A stretch of DNA of 64,000 bases. Source: Oidiodendron maius Zn (Eukaryota; Ascomycota; Leotiomycetes; Myxotrichaceae). The notes beneath the pieces are model-generated. The model did not search any database. It saw only the letters and a list, made by a program, of their open reading frames with translations, and had not been told where the DNA came from. Position 1 is the stretch's first letter. Each line of letters begins with the position of its first letter. This document shows positions 11,382 to 21,937 of this stretch, piece after piece. The translations under genes and the position numbers were made by a program. Location of the stretch: contig KN832870.1 of the NCBI GenBank assembly GCA_000827325.1, positions 2,914,001-2,978,000 of the forward strand, given 5' to 3'.

Positions 11382-13027
11382 ATGGATTCCAAACAATTCA
11401 AGGCCGCTGCAACTTCAGCGATTGATGAGAGTACGTTTCTTCTTGCCGTGCAGTTCATCGTTCTAATGCGACTAGTCGTCAATTACTATGATACGATAGA
11501 GAATCGTCCTGTCCTATCAAGCGTCGAACCAGGCTACCTGAAGAGAATCCTTCCGGATGGACCGCCACAGGATGGCGAGCCGTGGGCCGATATCCAGAAA
11601 GACATTGAAACCAAGATAATGCCAGGGCTTACACATTGGTGTGTTTATATTCTAAGAGGAGTTTTCTTTTGCTCATGTTCTGCAGGCAATCGCCGAATTT
11701 TATGGCTTTCTTTCCAGCGTCCTCTACGTTCCCGGGAATGCTCGGCGAACTATACTCTGCAGCATTTACTGCCCCAGCATTCAATTGGATATGCTCACCG
11801 GCCGTTACAGAGCTTGAAACCGTTGTCCTGGACTGGCTCGCCAAGCTGTTTAACCTCCCGGAGTGCTATCTGTCCACTACGCACGGTGGCGGCGTCATAC
11901 AAGGCTCTGCCTCAGAGGCAGTAGTCACAGTAATGGTTGCAGCCCGAGATAAATACCTCCGCGAGACAACTGCGCATCTATCCGGCCTCGAACTCGAAAA
12001 TGCACTAGCACATAAGCGGAGCACGATGGTAGCACTGGGGAGCGAAGCGGCACACAGCTCCACACAAAAGGCTGCGCAGATTGCGGGAGTACGGTATCGT
12101 TCTGTCCCGGTCTCCAAGGAAAATAACTTCTCAATGACCGGTGCTGATTTGGAGAAAGTGCTGGAGCAGTGCAAAGCCCAGGGGCTTGAGCCATTCTTCC
12201 TTACAGCGACATTAGGAAGCACGTCAACCTGTGCAGTTGACGATTTCGGATCCATGGTACCTACGTTGGCAAAGCACGCTCCTCTCAACCAGCCTGGTGA
12301 GATATGGGTACATGTCGATGCCGCATACGCTGGTGCAGCCCTAATATGTCCTGAGTTTCAGCATCTAACCACTTCTTTCGAGCATTTCCATTCGTTCAAT
12401 ACAAATATGCACAAGTGGCTGCTCACGAACTTCGATGCTTCATGCCTGTATGTCAAGAAGAGAAAGGACCTCATAGATGCCTTGTCTATCCTGCCAAGCT
12501 ACCTCCGTAACGAATTTTCGGAGAGCGGCCTGGTGACGGATTATCGCGACTGGCAAATTCCTCTTGGGAGACGATTCAGAAGTCTGAAGATTTGGTTTGT
12601 CCTGAGGACCTACGGGGTAAATGGCTTGCAGGCACATATACGCAAGCATGTCCATCTAGGCGAGATATTCGCTGGGTTGATCAAGACCAGAGGTGATCTC
12701 TTCGAGATCGTCACTGGGCCGACTTTTGCACTCACCGTGTTTAATATTGTGCCTAAGGTTGCCAACAAGGCAGAACAGGATAGGCTAACGAAGGAAGTGT
12801 ATGAGCTTGTGAATAAAAGGGGCGAGATTTACATCACATCAAGTGTTGTTAGCGGAGTCTATGTGATACGGGTCGTAAGCGCAAACCCGCTGGCAGAGGA
12901 AAAGAATGTGCGCAGGGCTTTTGAGATTCTCGTGGAGACGGCCGAAGAACTAAGGGATGGAAAATTAAGCAGCATGACAACGATTAGCGGAAATGGTGTT
13001 TTGAACGGGAGCAAGGACGCAAATTAG
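11382..13027 (+). CDS. Aromatic L-amino-acid decarboxylase (PLP group II)
   Basis: This is a pyridoxal-phosphate decarboxylase that likely acts on tryptophan, tyrosine or DOPA. Three exons (11382-11430, 11476-11638, 11686-13027) give 517 residues. The start MDSKQFKAA leads into DYY-like VNYYDTIENRPV and PGYLKRILP, then HWQSPNFMAFFPASSTFPGML, a hallmark of the family. The cofactor pocket includes THGGGVIQGSASE, VHVDAAYAG and the Schiff-base lysine in NMHKWLLTNFDASC. The C-terminal part with YGVNGLQAHIRKH is complete. It stands alone, with no obvious pathway partner next to it. Substrate choice cannot be read from the sequence. Confidence 0.93.
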
Positions 13028-13533
13028 AGAGTCACCGTCGTGGTGGTAACTCCTGACAGGCACCTCATAACGGGTAATCCTTTACCAACTATGCAACAAG
13101 AGAATAGATTCGCAGTTGAGTCTAGAGTCGCAATTCTCTGGGGTTTGATGTTTATAAATATAGAACTGTTTAAGTCGATGGACAGAGTTCTCTTGGTCAC
13201 AATATCATCCAATATTAATGGCCTGCTTATCTTAATTTGTCACCAGTCATGAGTATCTATTTCAGTCGCTAATTATATTACCGTGAGGGAGGGACACAGA
13301 AGAGAATTCCAGTAACTGGATTGATATAGCTCGTCACATCACATCCCGTCTTGGCCATCTGGGAGTATGGGTGAGAGATCGAATTAGATAGCTTTAAAGG
13401 ATAAAAGGGGGCATGTAATTAGCCGAATTTTCCTATCAACCATGTGCAACCACATTACTGTGCCGTAAACCTTTAGCCAACATTACGCTAACAAGGACAT
13501 ACTTCCAACGAAACATGTCGTAAATTGCTGCAT
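13028..13533. other. Intergenic between convergent genes
   Basis: About 500 bases of AT-rich 3' flank between the decarboxylase and the wall protein. No gene or repeat recognised. Confidence 0.5.
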
Positions 13534-16431
13534 TTACATCAGTGCCACTGCTCCAAAGAAAGCAACAGCCAATGCGGAGATCACGGTGCCGGAGGTGCGA
13601 GCCGCGCTACCGGTGTAAACAGGCGCGGACGTGTAACTGGGCGCGGAGCCAGTGCTATAGCCAGTCGGCGCTATGACACCGGATGGAGATGCGCCTCCTG
13701 GGTAAGTTGGGTAGACTGGTGCTACAGTGACCGAGGTGGGGGCCACGGTATAGCCGGGGTTGAGCACGGAGTAACTGGTCGCAGTAGGCATCGCGTATGT
13801 GGGCGTAACAACGCTTGGGACATAGACTGTTGAGGGAATTGGTGTGGAGACTGGGGTGAGAGACTGGGGATACGCGATGCTAGAAGGAGTGTTGGCTGGG
13901 TATGTAGCCGCAGCAGTAGTGGTGGGCTGCTCGGTTGCTGTCACTGGGCAGATAGTCGTGTAAAGAGTCTTTGTGCTGGTAATAACATACTCAGACGAAG
14001 AGCTCGCAGGGCAGTGTAGAACAGTAGCGGAGCAAGAAGTGATAGTGTAGGTAGTGGTAGAGTAATATGTTGAGGTTGTGTAGGAGGCGGACGCAGTGGT
14101 GGTGCCAACTGGATAGCTTGAGTTACCTGCCCCGGAACCAGTGTGCGTTGGATAAGGAACAGAACTGGTGGTTGGGAGGGTAGGATAACCGCCTTCCGAG
14201 TGAGAGGGATAGCCGCCCTGAGAGTGAGTGGGATAGCCTCCTTCAGAGTGAGTTGGATATGGGGCGCCCTTGGTGTGGCTGGAGTGGCCGCCTTCCGAGT
14301 GAGTGGGATATCCAGAAGGAGCTCCCTTTGTGTGTGTTGGATAACCTCCCTCAGAGTGGGTTGGGTATCCGCCTTCAGAGTGGGTTGGGTAACCTCCCTC
14401 GGAGTGGGTTGGATAGCCGCCTTCAGAGTGTGTCGGATAACCTCCCTCGGAGTGAGTGGGATAGCCGCCTTCAGACTGGGTTGGGTATCCAGACGGAGCG
14501 CCCTTGGTGTGAGTAGGATAACCTCCCTCAGAGTGTGTAGGATAACCTCCTTCAGAGTGGGTTGGATAGCCGCCTTCAGAGTGTGTGGGATAGCCGCCTT
14601 CAGAGTGTGTGGGATAGCCGCCTTCAGACTGGGTTGGATATCCAGAAGGAGCACTCTTGGTGTGAGTAGGATAACCTCCTTCAGANNNNNNNNNNNNNNN
14701 NNNNNNNNNNNNNNNNNNNNNNNNNNNNNNNNNNNNNNNNNNNNNNNNNNNNACTGGGTTGGATATCCAGAAGGAGCACTCTTGGTGTGAGTAGGATAAC
14801 CTCCTTCAGAGTGCGTGGGGTAACCTCCTTCAGACTGGGTTGGATAGCCGCCTTCAGAGTGAGTTGGGTATCCAGAAGGAGCGCCCTTGGTGTGCGTAGG
14901 ATAGCCTCCTTCAGAGTGCGTGGGGTAGCCTCCTTCAGACTGGGTTGGATAGCCTCCCTCAGAGTGAGTTGGATAGCCGCCTTCAGACTGGGTCGGGTAT
15001 CCGCCTTCAGAGTGGGTTGGGTATCCAGAAGGAGCACTCTTGGTGTGGGTTGGATAGCCTCCTTCAGAGTGCGTAGGATAACCACCTTCAGAGTGTGTGG
15101 GTAACCTCCCTCGGAGTGAGTTGGATAGCCGCCTTCAGACTGGGTTGGATATCCAGAAGGAGCACTCTTGGTGTGAGTAGGATAGCCCCCCTCGGACTGG
15201 GTTGGGTAACCACCTTCAGAGTGAGTAGGATAGCCTCCCTCGGACTGGGTGGGATAGCCGCCCTCTGTATGAGTTGGGTATCCAGTAGGATATCCAGTCT
15301 GAGTGGGAAGTGTAGGGTACCCGGTAGCACTGTGGTGACCACTGCCTCCTGCAGGCAAGCAAAGGCTGGGGAGATCCAACTTCAAGAGAACGACGATCTC
15401 GGCGGGGATAGCAAGGAACTTGTGGTAATCGATTTCAAGAACGGCAAGGGCGAAAACACCAACTGCGAGATCAACACTCTCGGTAATGTACAAACCACAG
15501 TCATGGCTTTCTCCGAGGATGACAGCGGTGTACTCGAGCAGGTCAACGTAGATACCAAGCTCGAAGTCAAACCCAGTTCCGAAGACCTCGACTGTGGTAC
15601 CAGCCTGCACACGGACACGGAGAGCAGCTTCAATGGTGGCCTCGCCGGCAATAACCGTGATGGGCAGCTGGCTCAAAGCGCCACCAGCACTGCAACGAGT
15701 TAGTTCCTGAATATGATGAATATAATTGGTCCTTACAAGTTCTTATCAACGATGTCTCCAGTCAGGGGATCAACTGTAATGTAGGTTCCTTCGGGAAGAG
15801 AGAATTCGAATCCAGCCTCAACATCGATGGCTGCGTCCACAGCGAAGACCAAATCGACGGCCAAGAACAGACCAACACTGACATCCTCACTGCAAGGAAT
15901 ACCAGCAGAGATATCAGACTCAAAGATCGGGATAGACACGGAGGCGCCAGCGGCAGCCTTAACATCTAACTCGATGTGACCTCCCACATTTTCGAAGTCA
16001 ACCCTGACGTCTAGATCAAATGCTGATACGATGGTGTCGATGGGATTCTCGAAGAATTCCACGATCTCACCGATCAGGCTATCGTCCTTTTGGACACCAG
16101 AAGTGGACACCACAGCATTACCCCATGTTCGGCAGTCCACGCACTCAATGACGAGCTCAGCAGCAGCTCCGACTGGGCCTACTTGAGCGGCAGCACCACT
16201 GCTTAAGAATCAGCTTACTTTATCCTTTGTCAAAAGGGTGAAATGAATATCATACATGCTGATAGCATCGTTCTCGAGGGTAGCCGAAAGGCTGTAGGTG
16301 CCAAGAGCAATTGATCCTCGCTCCTGCAGAGCCGGGGCGATTTGGATGTCCTTAACAGCAACGGGGCCAGCAATTACGCCTGCGGCCAGCACGGCGCCCA
16401 GAAAGGCGCCGCTCTTGATTTGAGAGATCAT
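13534..16431 (-). CDS. Secreted GPI-anchored cell-wall protein with Gly-Tyr-Pro-Thr repeats (frame slip and gap)
   Basis: The product is expected to be exported and linked to the wall. The ATG at 16431 starts MISQIKSGAFLGAVLAAGVIAG, a clear signal peptide; a TTG nine bases earlier is not used. A folded domain of about 300 residues with cysteines (IECVDCRTW) and beta-type segments follows over two introns, resembling a secreted fungal family I cannot name surely. Then comes a long array of the 8-residue unit GGYPTHSE or GGYPTQSE, broken by GYPTHTKSAPS. A module with TTTYTITSCSATVLHCPA, common in fungal wall proteins, and a tail ending SGTVISALAVAFFGAVALM, a GPI signal, close the gene. The array loses one base near 15100 and contains a run of N, so the frame is not continuous as assembled. 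Confidence 0.82.
14170..15300 (-). repeat. 24-base coding minisatellite (GGYPTHSE units)
   Basis: Tandem 24-base units encode GGYPT followed by HSE or QSE. Every few units a longer variant, encoding roughly GYPTHTKSAPS, is inserted, giving a second-order repeat. Roughly forty units are visible, with third-base variation between units. The assembly gap lies inside the array. Unit number is probably variable between strains, as in other fungal wall adhesins. Confidence 0.9.
14686..14752. other. Assembly gap (67 N)
   Basis: A run of 67 unknown bases sits inside the minisatellite. Coding frame differs on its two sides, so its printed length is probably an estimate rather than a true distance. 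Confidence 0.98.
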
Positions 16432-16563
16432 ATATGCCAAAGCGAGTGTGATTTTTGGATTATAATATTAGCGAATGACGATAGTTAGAAAACCAGAACG
16501 AGTGTGATGTAGCGTAAAACGAGCGTAACGAGCGTGATGCCAACATGAAGAAGGAAGAGAGGG

Positions 16564-16596
<33 letters not shown>

Positions 16597-17485
16597 CTCG
16601 TATTTAGGGGGGGTAGCCCATCGTATGCTCTCTACTTCGTGTATACAGGACGGATGTTCGGTTCCGATGGACTACTGCCACCAGCTTAGTGCTCGTGCTA
16701 TGAACGGGGATAGCCGCGGCCTGTTGGAGCGCCTTTCTCGTACGGGATAGAGCCAAGAAAAATAGTAACCGTTCCATCGTCTTGGGCCGAGGAGACAGCT
16801 CTCATCGGAAGGCGGCGGACTGGGGGTCTGTCCAGCACCTTGCAGGAATCCCTGAGATCTCTGCTCGCCGCCAGGGTCTGGGCCTCCTTGCGTGTGGAGA
16901 AGCATGTGTACCTGCATTGGGGCTGTGGGATATTTTCGTACAGGGCAAGTAAGGGGCCTTACAGAGCGAGAATAATTGGATAGCGGTATGAGAGAACGCG
17001 AGTAGCCTACAAAAGGCGGCAGAGCTGAAAGGAAGGACTCACCACTCACCGAAACTAATGTGGAATACGAGAGGCCATTGGGCCATGTCTTCCTGCTACA
17101 TTCCGTCCCTTACGGGCGTGCGGAGAAAAGGCGTTTTTGGCTTTTTCCTCAGCGCAAAAAGGGAGGTAGGCAGGAGAAGAGGCAACTGGGTGTCGCGGTC
17201 TGGGTATTCAGCCCTAGGACAAAAGGGGCTCAGGGGCAGCAAAAGGGGCTCACGGCTGCCGTAGTCCGGCGGCTCGTGATTGGATGAGGAATCATTGGCG
17301 TCGCGCTTGAAATAGCCTAGCAGCCGCGTCACATGTGTCGGTAACTAACCCAACCTGGTCGCGCAGGTTCGCTGCAAGTAAGTCGAGATGCCCGAGGACG
17401 GGACGGCAAAAGGTCGGTACGATTGCGACTCTACCCCATCGAACTGTGTTTCCATTCCTGGGAGAGCAATCTACTCCTCTCAAAA
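16432..17485. other. Divergent intergenic region of wall protein and BUD13
   Basis: About 1 kb shared by two divergent genes. It holds a GA microsatellite near the wall-protein side and purine-rich stretches. No coding frame was convincing. Confidence 0.5.
16572..16596. repeat. GA microsatellite
   Basis: About twelve GA dinucleotides follow a GA-rich lead. It lies about 140 bases upstream of the wall-protein start codon and may bind GAGA-type factors or simply be slippage DNA. Confidence 0.85.
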
Positions 17486-18469
17486 ATGTCTTTGTCCTCC
17501 TACCTCGCCAACAAATACCTCACCGCCTCCCCGGCTCCCTCCTCCGCGGCCAAGAAACGCAAACGTAAGGCGCCCTCGTCCGCCTCCCATGGTCTCGTGA
17601 TTGCAGATGACGACGAACTGGGCTGGTCCCGAACTGCCGCGACGCAAGATTCAGACGAAGACACGCCGCAGACCGTTGCGTCTGGCTCTGCCGAATTCCG
17701 CAAGGCGAAGAAGACATCATGGAAGACCGTCGGCGTGCCAGCCCTCCAGCCCCAAGACAGCGAGCAGGACGATGCCGACCGCATTATAAGGGAGGCCGCA
17801 GAGGAGGGGCGCGAGAGGGAGGACGACGACGCACCGGTGATCGAAGACGATGCTGGAGTAGTCAAGATGGGCGATGGCACTCACGCAGGGCTCCAGAGCG
17901 CCGCTGCTGTGGCGGCTCAGTTCGCGAAACGCAAGAAAGAAGAAGCGGAGGCGTGGAAGCGAGAGTCGGCCTCCAAGAACGGAAAAAAAGGCCCAGAGGA
18001 GACCGTCTTTCGGGACGCTACGGGACGCCGGATAGACATCAGTTTGCGGAAGGCTGAAGCCCGGCGCGAGCTCGACGAGAAGGCTCGCAAGGAACGTGAG
18101 GAACTTGAGGCGCAGAAGGGCGATGTGCAACGCCTGCAGCAGCAGAAAAGGAGAGAGGAGTTGGATGAGGCAAGATTCATACCCTTAGCGCGGACAGTGG
18201 ATGATGAGGAGATGAATGCGGAACTCAAGGAAAAGGAGAGATGGAATGACCCAGCGGCACAGTTCCTGGCGCCAAAGAAGGCGACAAAATCCAAGACTGG
18301 AAGGCCGATTTATAAAGGGAGTTGGGCGCCGAATAGGTATGGCATCGCTCCAGGTCATAGGTGGGATGGAGTCGACAGGGGAAATGGGTGGGAAGCAGAG
18401 AGGTTCAAGGCGGGCAATCGGGCGAGAAGAAACAAGGAACTGGATTTTGCCTGGCAAATGGACGAATAG
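17486..18469 (+). CDS. BUD13: BUD13/CWC26 homologue (RES splicing complex)
   Basis: BUD13 belongs to the RES complex, which helps activate the spliceosome and retain unspliced RNA in the nucleus. One exon gives 327 residues. The N-terminus starts MSLSSYLANKYL, a family signature. A low-complexity charged middle part leads to TVFRDATGRRIDI, then a helix rich in Glu, Lys and Arg. The conserved C-terminus has GRPIYKGSWAPNRYGI, PGHRWDGVDRGNGWE and a final NKELDFAWQMDE, typical of the family. I chose the ATG at 17486 because the conserved start lies there, although the frame is open further upstream. It converges with the TFIIF alpha gene. Confidence 0.95.
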   Translation: MSLSSYLANKYLTASPAPSSAAKKRKRKAPSSASHGLVIADDDELGWSRTAATQDSDEDTPQTVASGSAEFRKAKKTSWKTVGVPALQPQDSEQDDADRIIREAAEEGREREDDDAPVIEDDAGVVKMGDGTHAGLQSAAAVAAQFAKRKKEEAEAWKRESASKNGKKGPEETVFRDATGRRIDISLRKAEARRELDEKARKEREELEAQKGDVQRLQQQKRREELDEARFIPLARTVDDEEMNAELKEKERWNDPAAQFLAPKKATKSKTGRPIYKGSWAPNRYGIAPGHRWDGVDRGNGWEAERFKAGNRARRNKELDFAWQMDE

Positions 18470-18719
18470 CATATGGTCGGAAACAAAGGCCAAATTTAAA
18501 AAACAGTAGTCTGCAATTGTATTACTTTAACGCAGCATAGGGCTGATTAGAATGTCTGAGCCTGTCACAGCCTGGTTCAAATAATCATCATCAGGCGGGC
18601 CAGACCGCGCGTCCTCCGCAATTATTGTCCCCCAATTAGGTACGACAAATACTCAGCCCCCGCTCCAATTGCTGCTCCTGTCCACCCATCTCGGATTGAG
18701 AGCCAGCCATAGAAATTCT

Positions 18720-21087
18720 CTATTTCTGCCTCAAGCGCTTGTCGGCACCATATAACGAATTTTCCTTGACAAGCCTGATGAACTCTTTCTTGTCTGTCTG
18801 TCCCGGCAAACTACCCACGCGAGTAGTAAATACCTTCATTAGATCACTGATAGTAATTCCTTCCTTGGGTAGCGCGGCCACGATTTCATGAGGCTGGATG
18901 GGTCCTACGCCTGGCGATTGTGCTCTCTCGCCTGGGGAAGCAGCTGGTGGAAAGTTAGCAACGTGCCTAAATTATATCCTCTGTCCAACTGCCCCACAGT
19001 CGTAGCATATTAGGTTATAAGACTAAATCGCTTGACCTGTACATCAAAAAAGAAAAGGGAAATACCTTGAACTTGCGCAGAAGGGCTGTCAGCACGGCTT
19101 CCTCCAGACCCAGCCCTTCCTATTCCGGGACTACCTGCTCGGGAACCGGTCGGTGAACCCCCCAGACGCAGTTTGATCTTACTTCTTTTACCTCCGTCGG
19201 ACATCTCGCCACCGGTCGCTTCTCCATCGCTAGTGGCGCCACCAGTGATTGGACTTGGGTTAGGAGGAACTGATTGGATCTCGGAGAGTTTCGACGGATT
19301 CAGATTAAGCTTTATAATAGATGATTTGCGCGGGCTTGAGTTTGAGCCTGGTTGTGATGTAGGCGCAGGTGACATAGGCCGAGATCCGGGAATGGGAGTA
19401 CTGCTGCCTGTTGCTTGAGAGGAATGTTTTTTCTTGTGCTTCTTTCGAGACGATTCGTTTCCACTTGCTTCTGAAGCTGATAGGTTGGGCGAGCCAGCTC
19501 TCTTCAAGCTGGTGGGCTTCTTTAATAGATTACTGTACTTGGGCCGACCGGATGGCGTATTCGTTCCCTTTGAGGACGCACCAGAAGGAAGTTTTGACTC
19601 GGCCTTGAGTTTATTCTTGGCTTCTTCATCCTTTCGTCGGTCTATTTCTTTCTGCTTCTCCTCATCCGATGTATCATCTTCACTCTAAGCCATAATTAGT
19701 GGGACTCACATTATATCCAGAGTCAACTTACCGAAGAGGCATATGGATTGCTGGAGTCGCTCTCATATACAGTCATCTTCTCCCGCTTCGCCAACGCCTT
19801 CTTTACTTCTTTACCTAATTTCTTTCTCTTCTCAGCTTCTCTCCTCTCTTCGGCAAGCTCCTCATCAACATCAGCCTCATTTGCCTGGTCAAATATATTG
19901 GCGCCCAGCTGCTCCCGCTTGATCCTCTCCTTGGACTCTTTGACTTCCTCATCCTTGTCAGGCTCAAGGAATGCTTGTTCGTCATCATCTTGAAATAAGT
20001 CATTGTCATCGAAGTCAAGATCATCTGCATCCTGAAACTCGCTCTTGCTCGCGTTCTTTGCGGCCTTGCTTTCCGTTTTCACAGTGAAGAGTCTTCCCAA
20101 TTGTCTCCGAGATTCTGCAGCTTCTTTGTCTGCTCTGGCTTTCTCTTGTGTCTTCTTATCCCAGCGTGACTCTTTAGTAGCCTTGCTAAATCTCGCCTCT
20201 GCTTCTTCTATAGTGAAGCTTTTGAATTGATTCTTCTGGGTGAACTTGTACCACTTCTCGATTGGAACCATCTTGAAGCTAGTCCCTTCGATGACAAATA
20301 TAACATTTGTATCCGAGAGTGCTGCCTCATAATTGCCAACCCAAATATTCTTATTATCCGCATCTTCCATATGCCACGGTAGCGCTTCCTCGTATCTCAG
20401 ATCAGATTCTTTTTTTTGCGCTTCTGTCTTATCGAGGCGGTGTACTTGAGTCGTTTTTTCATTTCTAAAAGCCTGGGATTTCTTGGCTGCCATTGCCGAC
20501 GCGTTATTGCCCGTCGGTGCAATCTGAGCGAGATCTGCTGCTCTCCTAGCTTCGCGCTCCGCCTTCAGAATCTCTTGCTTCTCTTTCTCTTTTGAATCGA
20601 TCGGCTCATCGGCCATTACTTCATCTTCCTTAACCCCTTTACCTGACACGGGTTGTCGCGGATCTCTCCGATGAAGGGAGATTGGTCGCGTGAACTCATC
20701 CTGGTTCATCGGATCAACGTCTTTCTTTGATGAAAATCGCGCAATATGATACCGCAGGCCTTCGCGCAGGGCTCTCTTCGTTGTGAAGAGGGGGAAATCT
20801 TGGTACGGCCCAGTGGGAACTTGCGACCAGCCACCATTTGCCTTCACCCCATTCAGGGCTTGAGTAGATGTAGTTTGTTGAGGCCCAGTATTTGCAAGGG
20901 CTGGTCTTTGCAATGGCTCACTTCTCTTCTGGGGTGCAGGTCTCTGGGGGGCATTCTGCCGTCGAGGAGGAGGCTTCTTTCGCGGCACTAGTGGGTCTGC
21001 GGGTTTAGGCTTGCGAATCAATCGAGGCGGCCCTCCATTCGGTGTCGGAGTCTGGCCGCTAGATAGGCCAGATGGAGAAGCGCTCAT
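18720..21087 (-). CDS. TFG1: TFIIF alpha subunit (RAP74/Tfg1)
   Basis: This is the large subunit of the RNA polymerase II factor TFIIF. The start MSASPSGLSSGQTPTP is followed by a basic, proline-rich stretch. The dimerisation domain begins YQDFPLFTTKRALREGLRYHI and continues with LPWHMEDADNKNIWVGNYE and FKMVPIEKWYKFT. An acidic, charged central part follows, then a Ser/Pro-rich linker. The C-terminal winged helix is visible across the last exon as PHEIVAALPKEGITISDLMKVF and ends LYGADKRLRQK at the stop at 18720. Introns lie near 19690-19730 and 18950-19075. The gene diverges from the nucleotidyltransferase gene. Confidence 0.93.
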
Positions 21088-21937
21088 CTTGAGATGTGAT
21101 GTCAGCTTTGTAGTTTCCGCCCTCCAGAGATGAGCAGCGCTGCTCAGGTGGCAATCACCACGAGTCGATATCTTGCCTTGTGGTCGTCATGAAGCGAATG
21201 AGGCGACGTACGGGATCCCTGGTAAACAATTTGTTGATATTAAAGCCAAGGGCTTAATTCGATACAGCTTCTGTGGCTTTCTCAGGGGTGTATGATCGAG
21301 GCACTATGTTGGGAGGTGATTGTGGTTCTTTGACGTTGCCTGTTATTGTCGCTGTTCAAGGTGTCATGGATTTAGATTATAACTAGCCGCCAGACGCTAA
21401 CCAAAATCAGCCAATCCAAAAAGCGGCGCGTTTATTTATTACTAAGCAGGTCAAGGCTGACGGTGGTGAATCCACCGGAAACTACCCGGCAGCTTGCAAG
21501 CTGGATCTGACTTTACCAACCACCTTGTGAAACAATCGTACATCAACAACCGTACCACCCACTCATCTACTTGGAACTGCATTCTTCTTGCAAGGGACTT
21601 GCTTAATTGTACTTCCTGGGACAATGGACGAGATTGATCACAATCTAAACATCAAGGGACTTCAATTACGAATGGGTTGGCATCTCAAGGCGTGTTCAAA
21701 ATCGCTGTAGGGCTTGGCAGCTGTCCAACCCTTAACTGCCCGGAATTTTAATTTTACTGCCATTCCCCCCATCACATTCCTTTTATCAGCAGCAAAATTT
21801 CGATCAGTCTGCAAGCTCGGAAGGCACCAAGGCCACTCACCTGGCATAGCAGTGTCTTCCAGTAAGGTTGCTTCATAGGCACTGGGCATTCACCCGTTCT
21901 GACAACAATCCCATATCTCGCAGATACTGAGTCGAAG
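21088..21937. promoter_or_regulatory. Shared divergent promoter, TFIIF alpha and nucleotidyltransferase
   Basis: About 850 bases separate the two start codons. Both genes serve RNA synthesis or modification, so joint control is possible but only inferred. No specific site was recognised. Confidence 0.45.

Noticed and set aside
13941-14790. Long frames on both strands within the repeat array, with Arg/Val/Ser or Leu/Lys-rich units
   Set aside because: They are out-of-frame readings of the GGYPT repeat. Only one frame matches the flanking secreted and wall modules.
19748-20230. Plus-strand Ser/Leu-rich frames opposite TFIIF alpha
   Set aside because: Antisense of the acidic, Lys-rich coding region gives such composition automatically.
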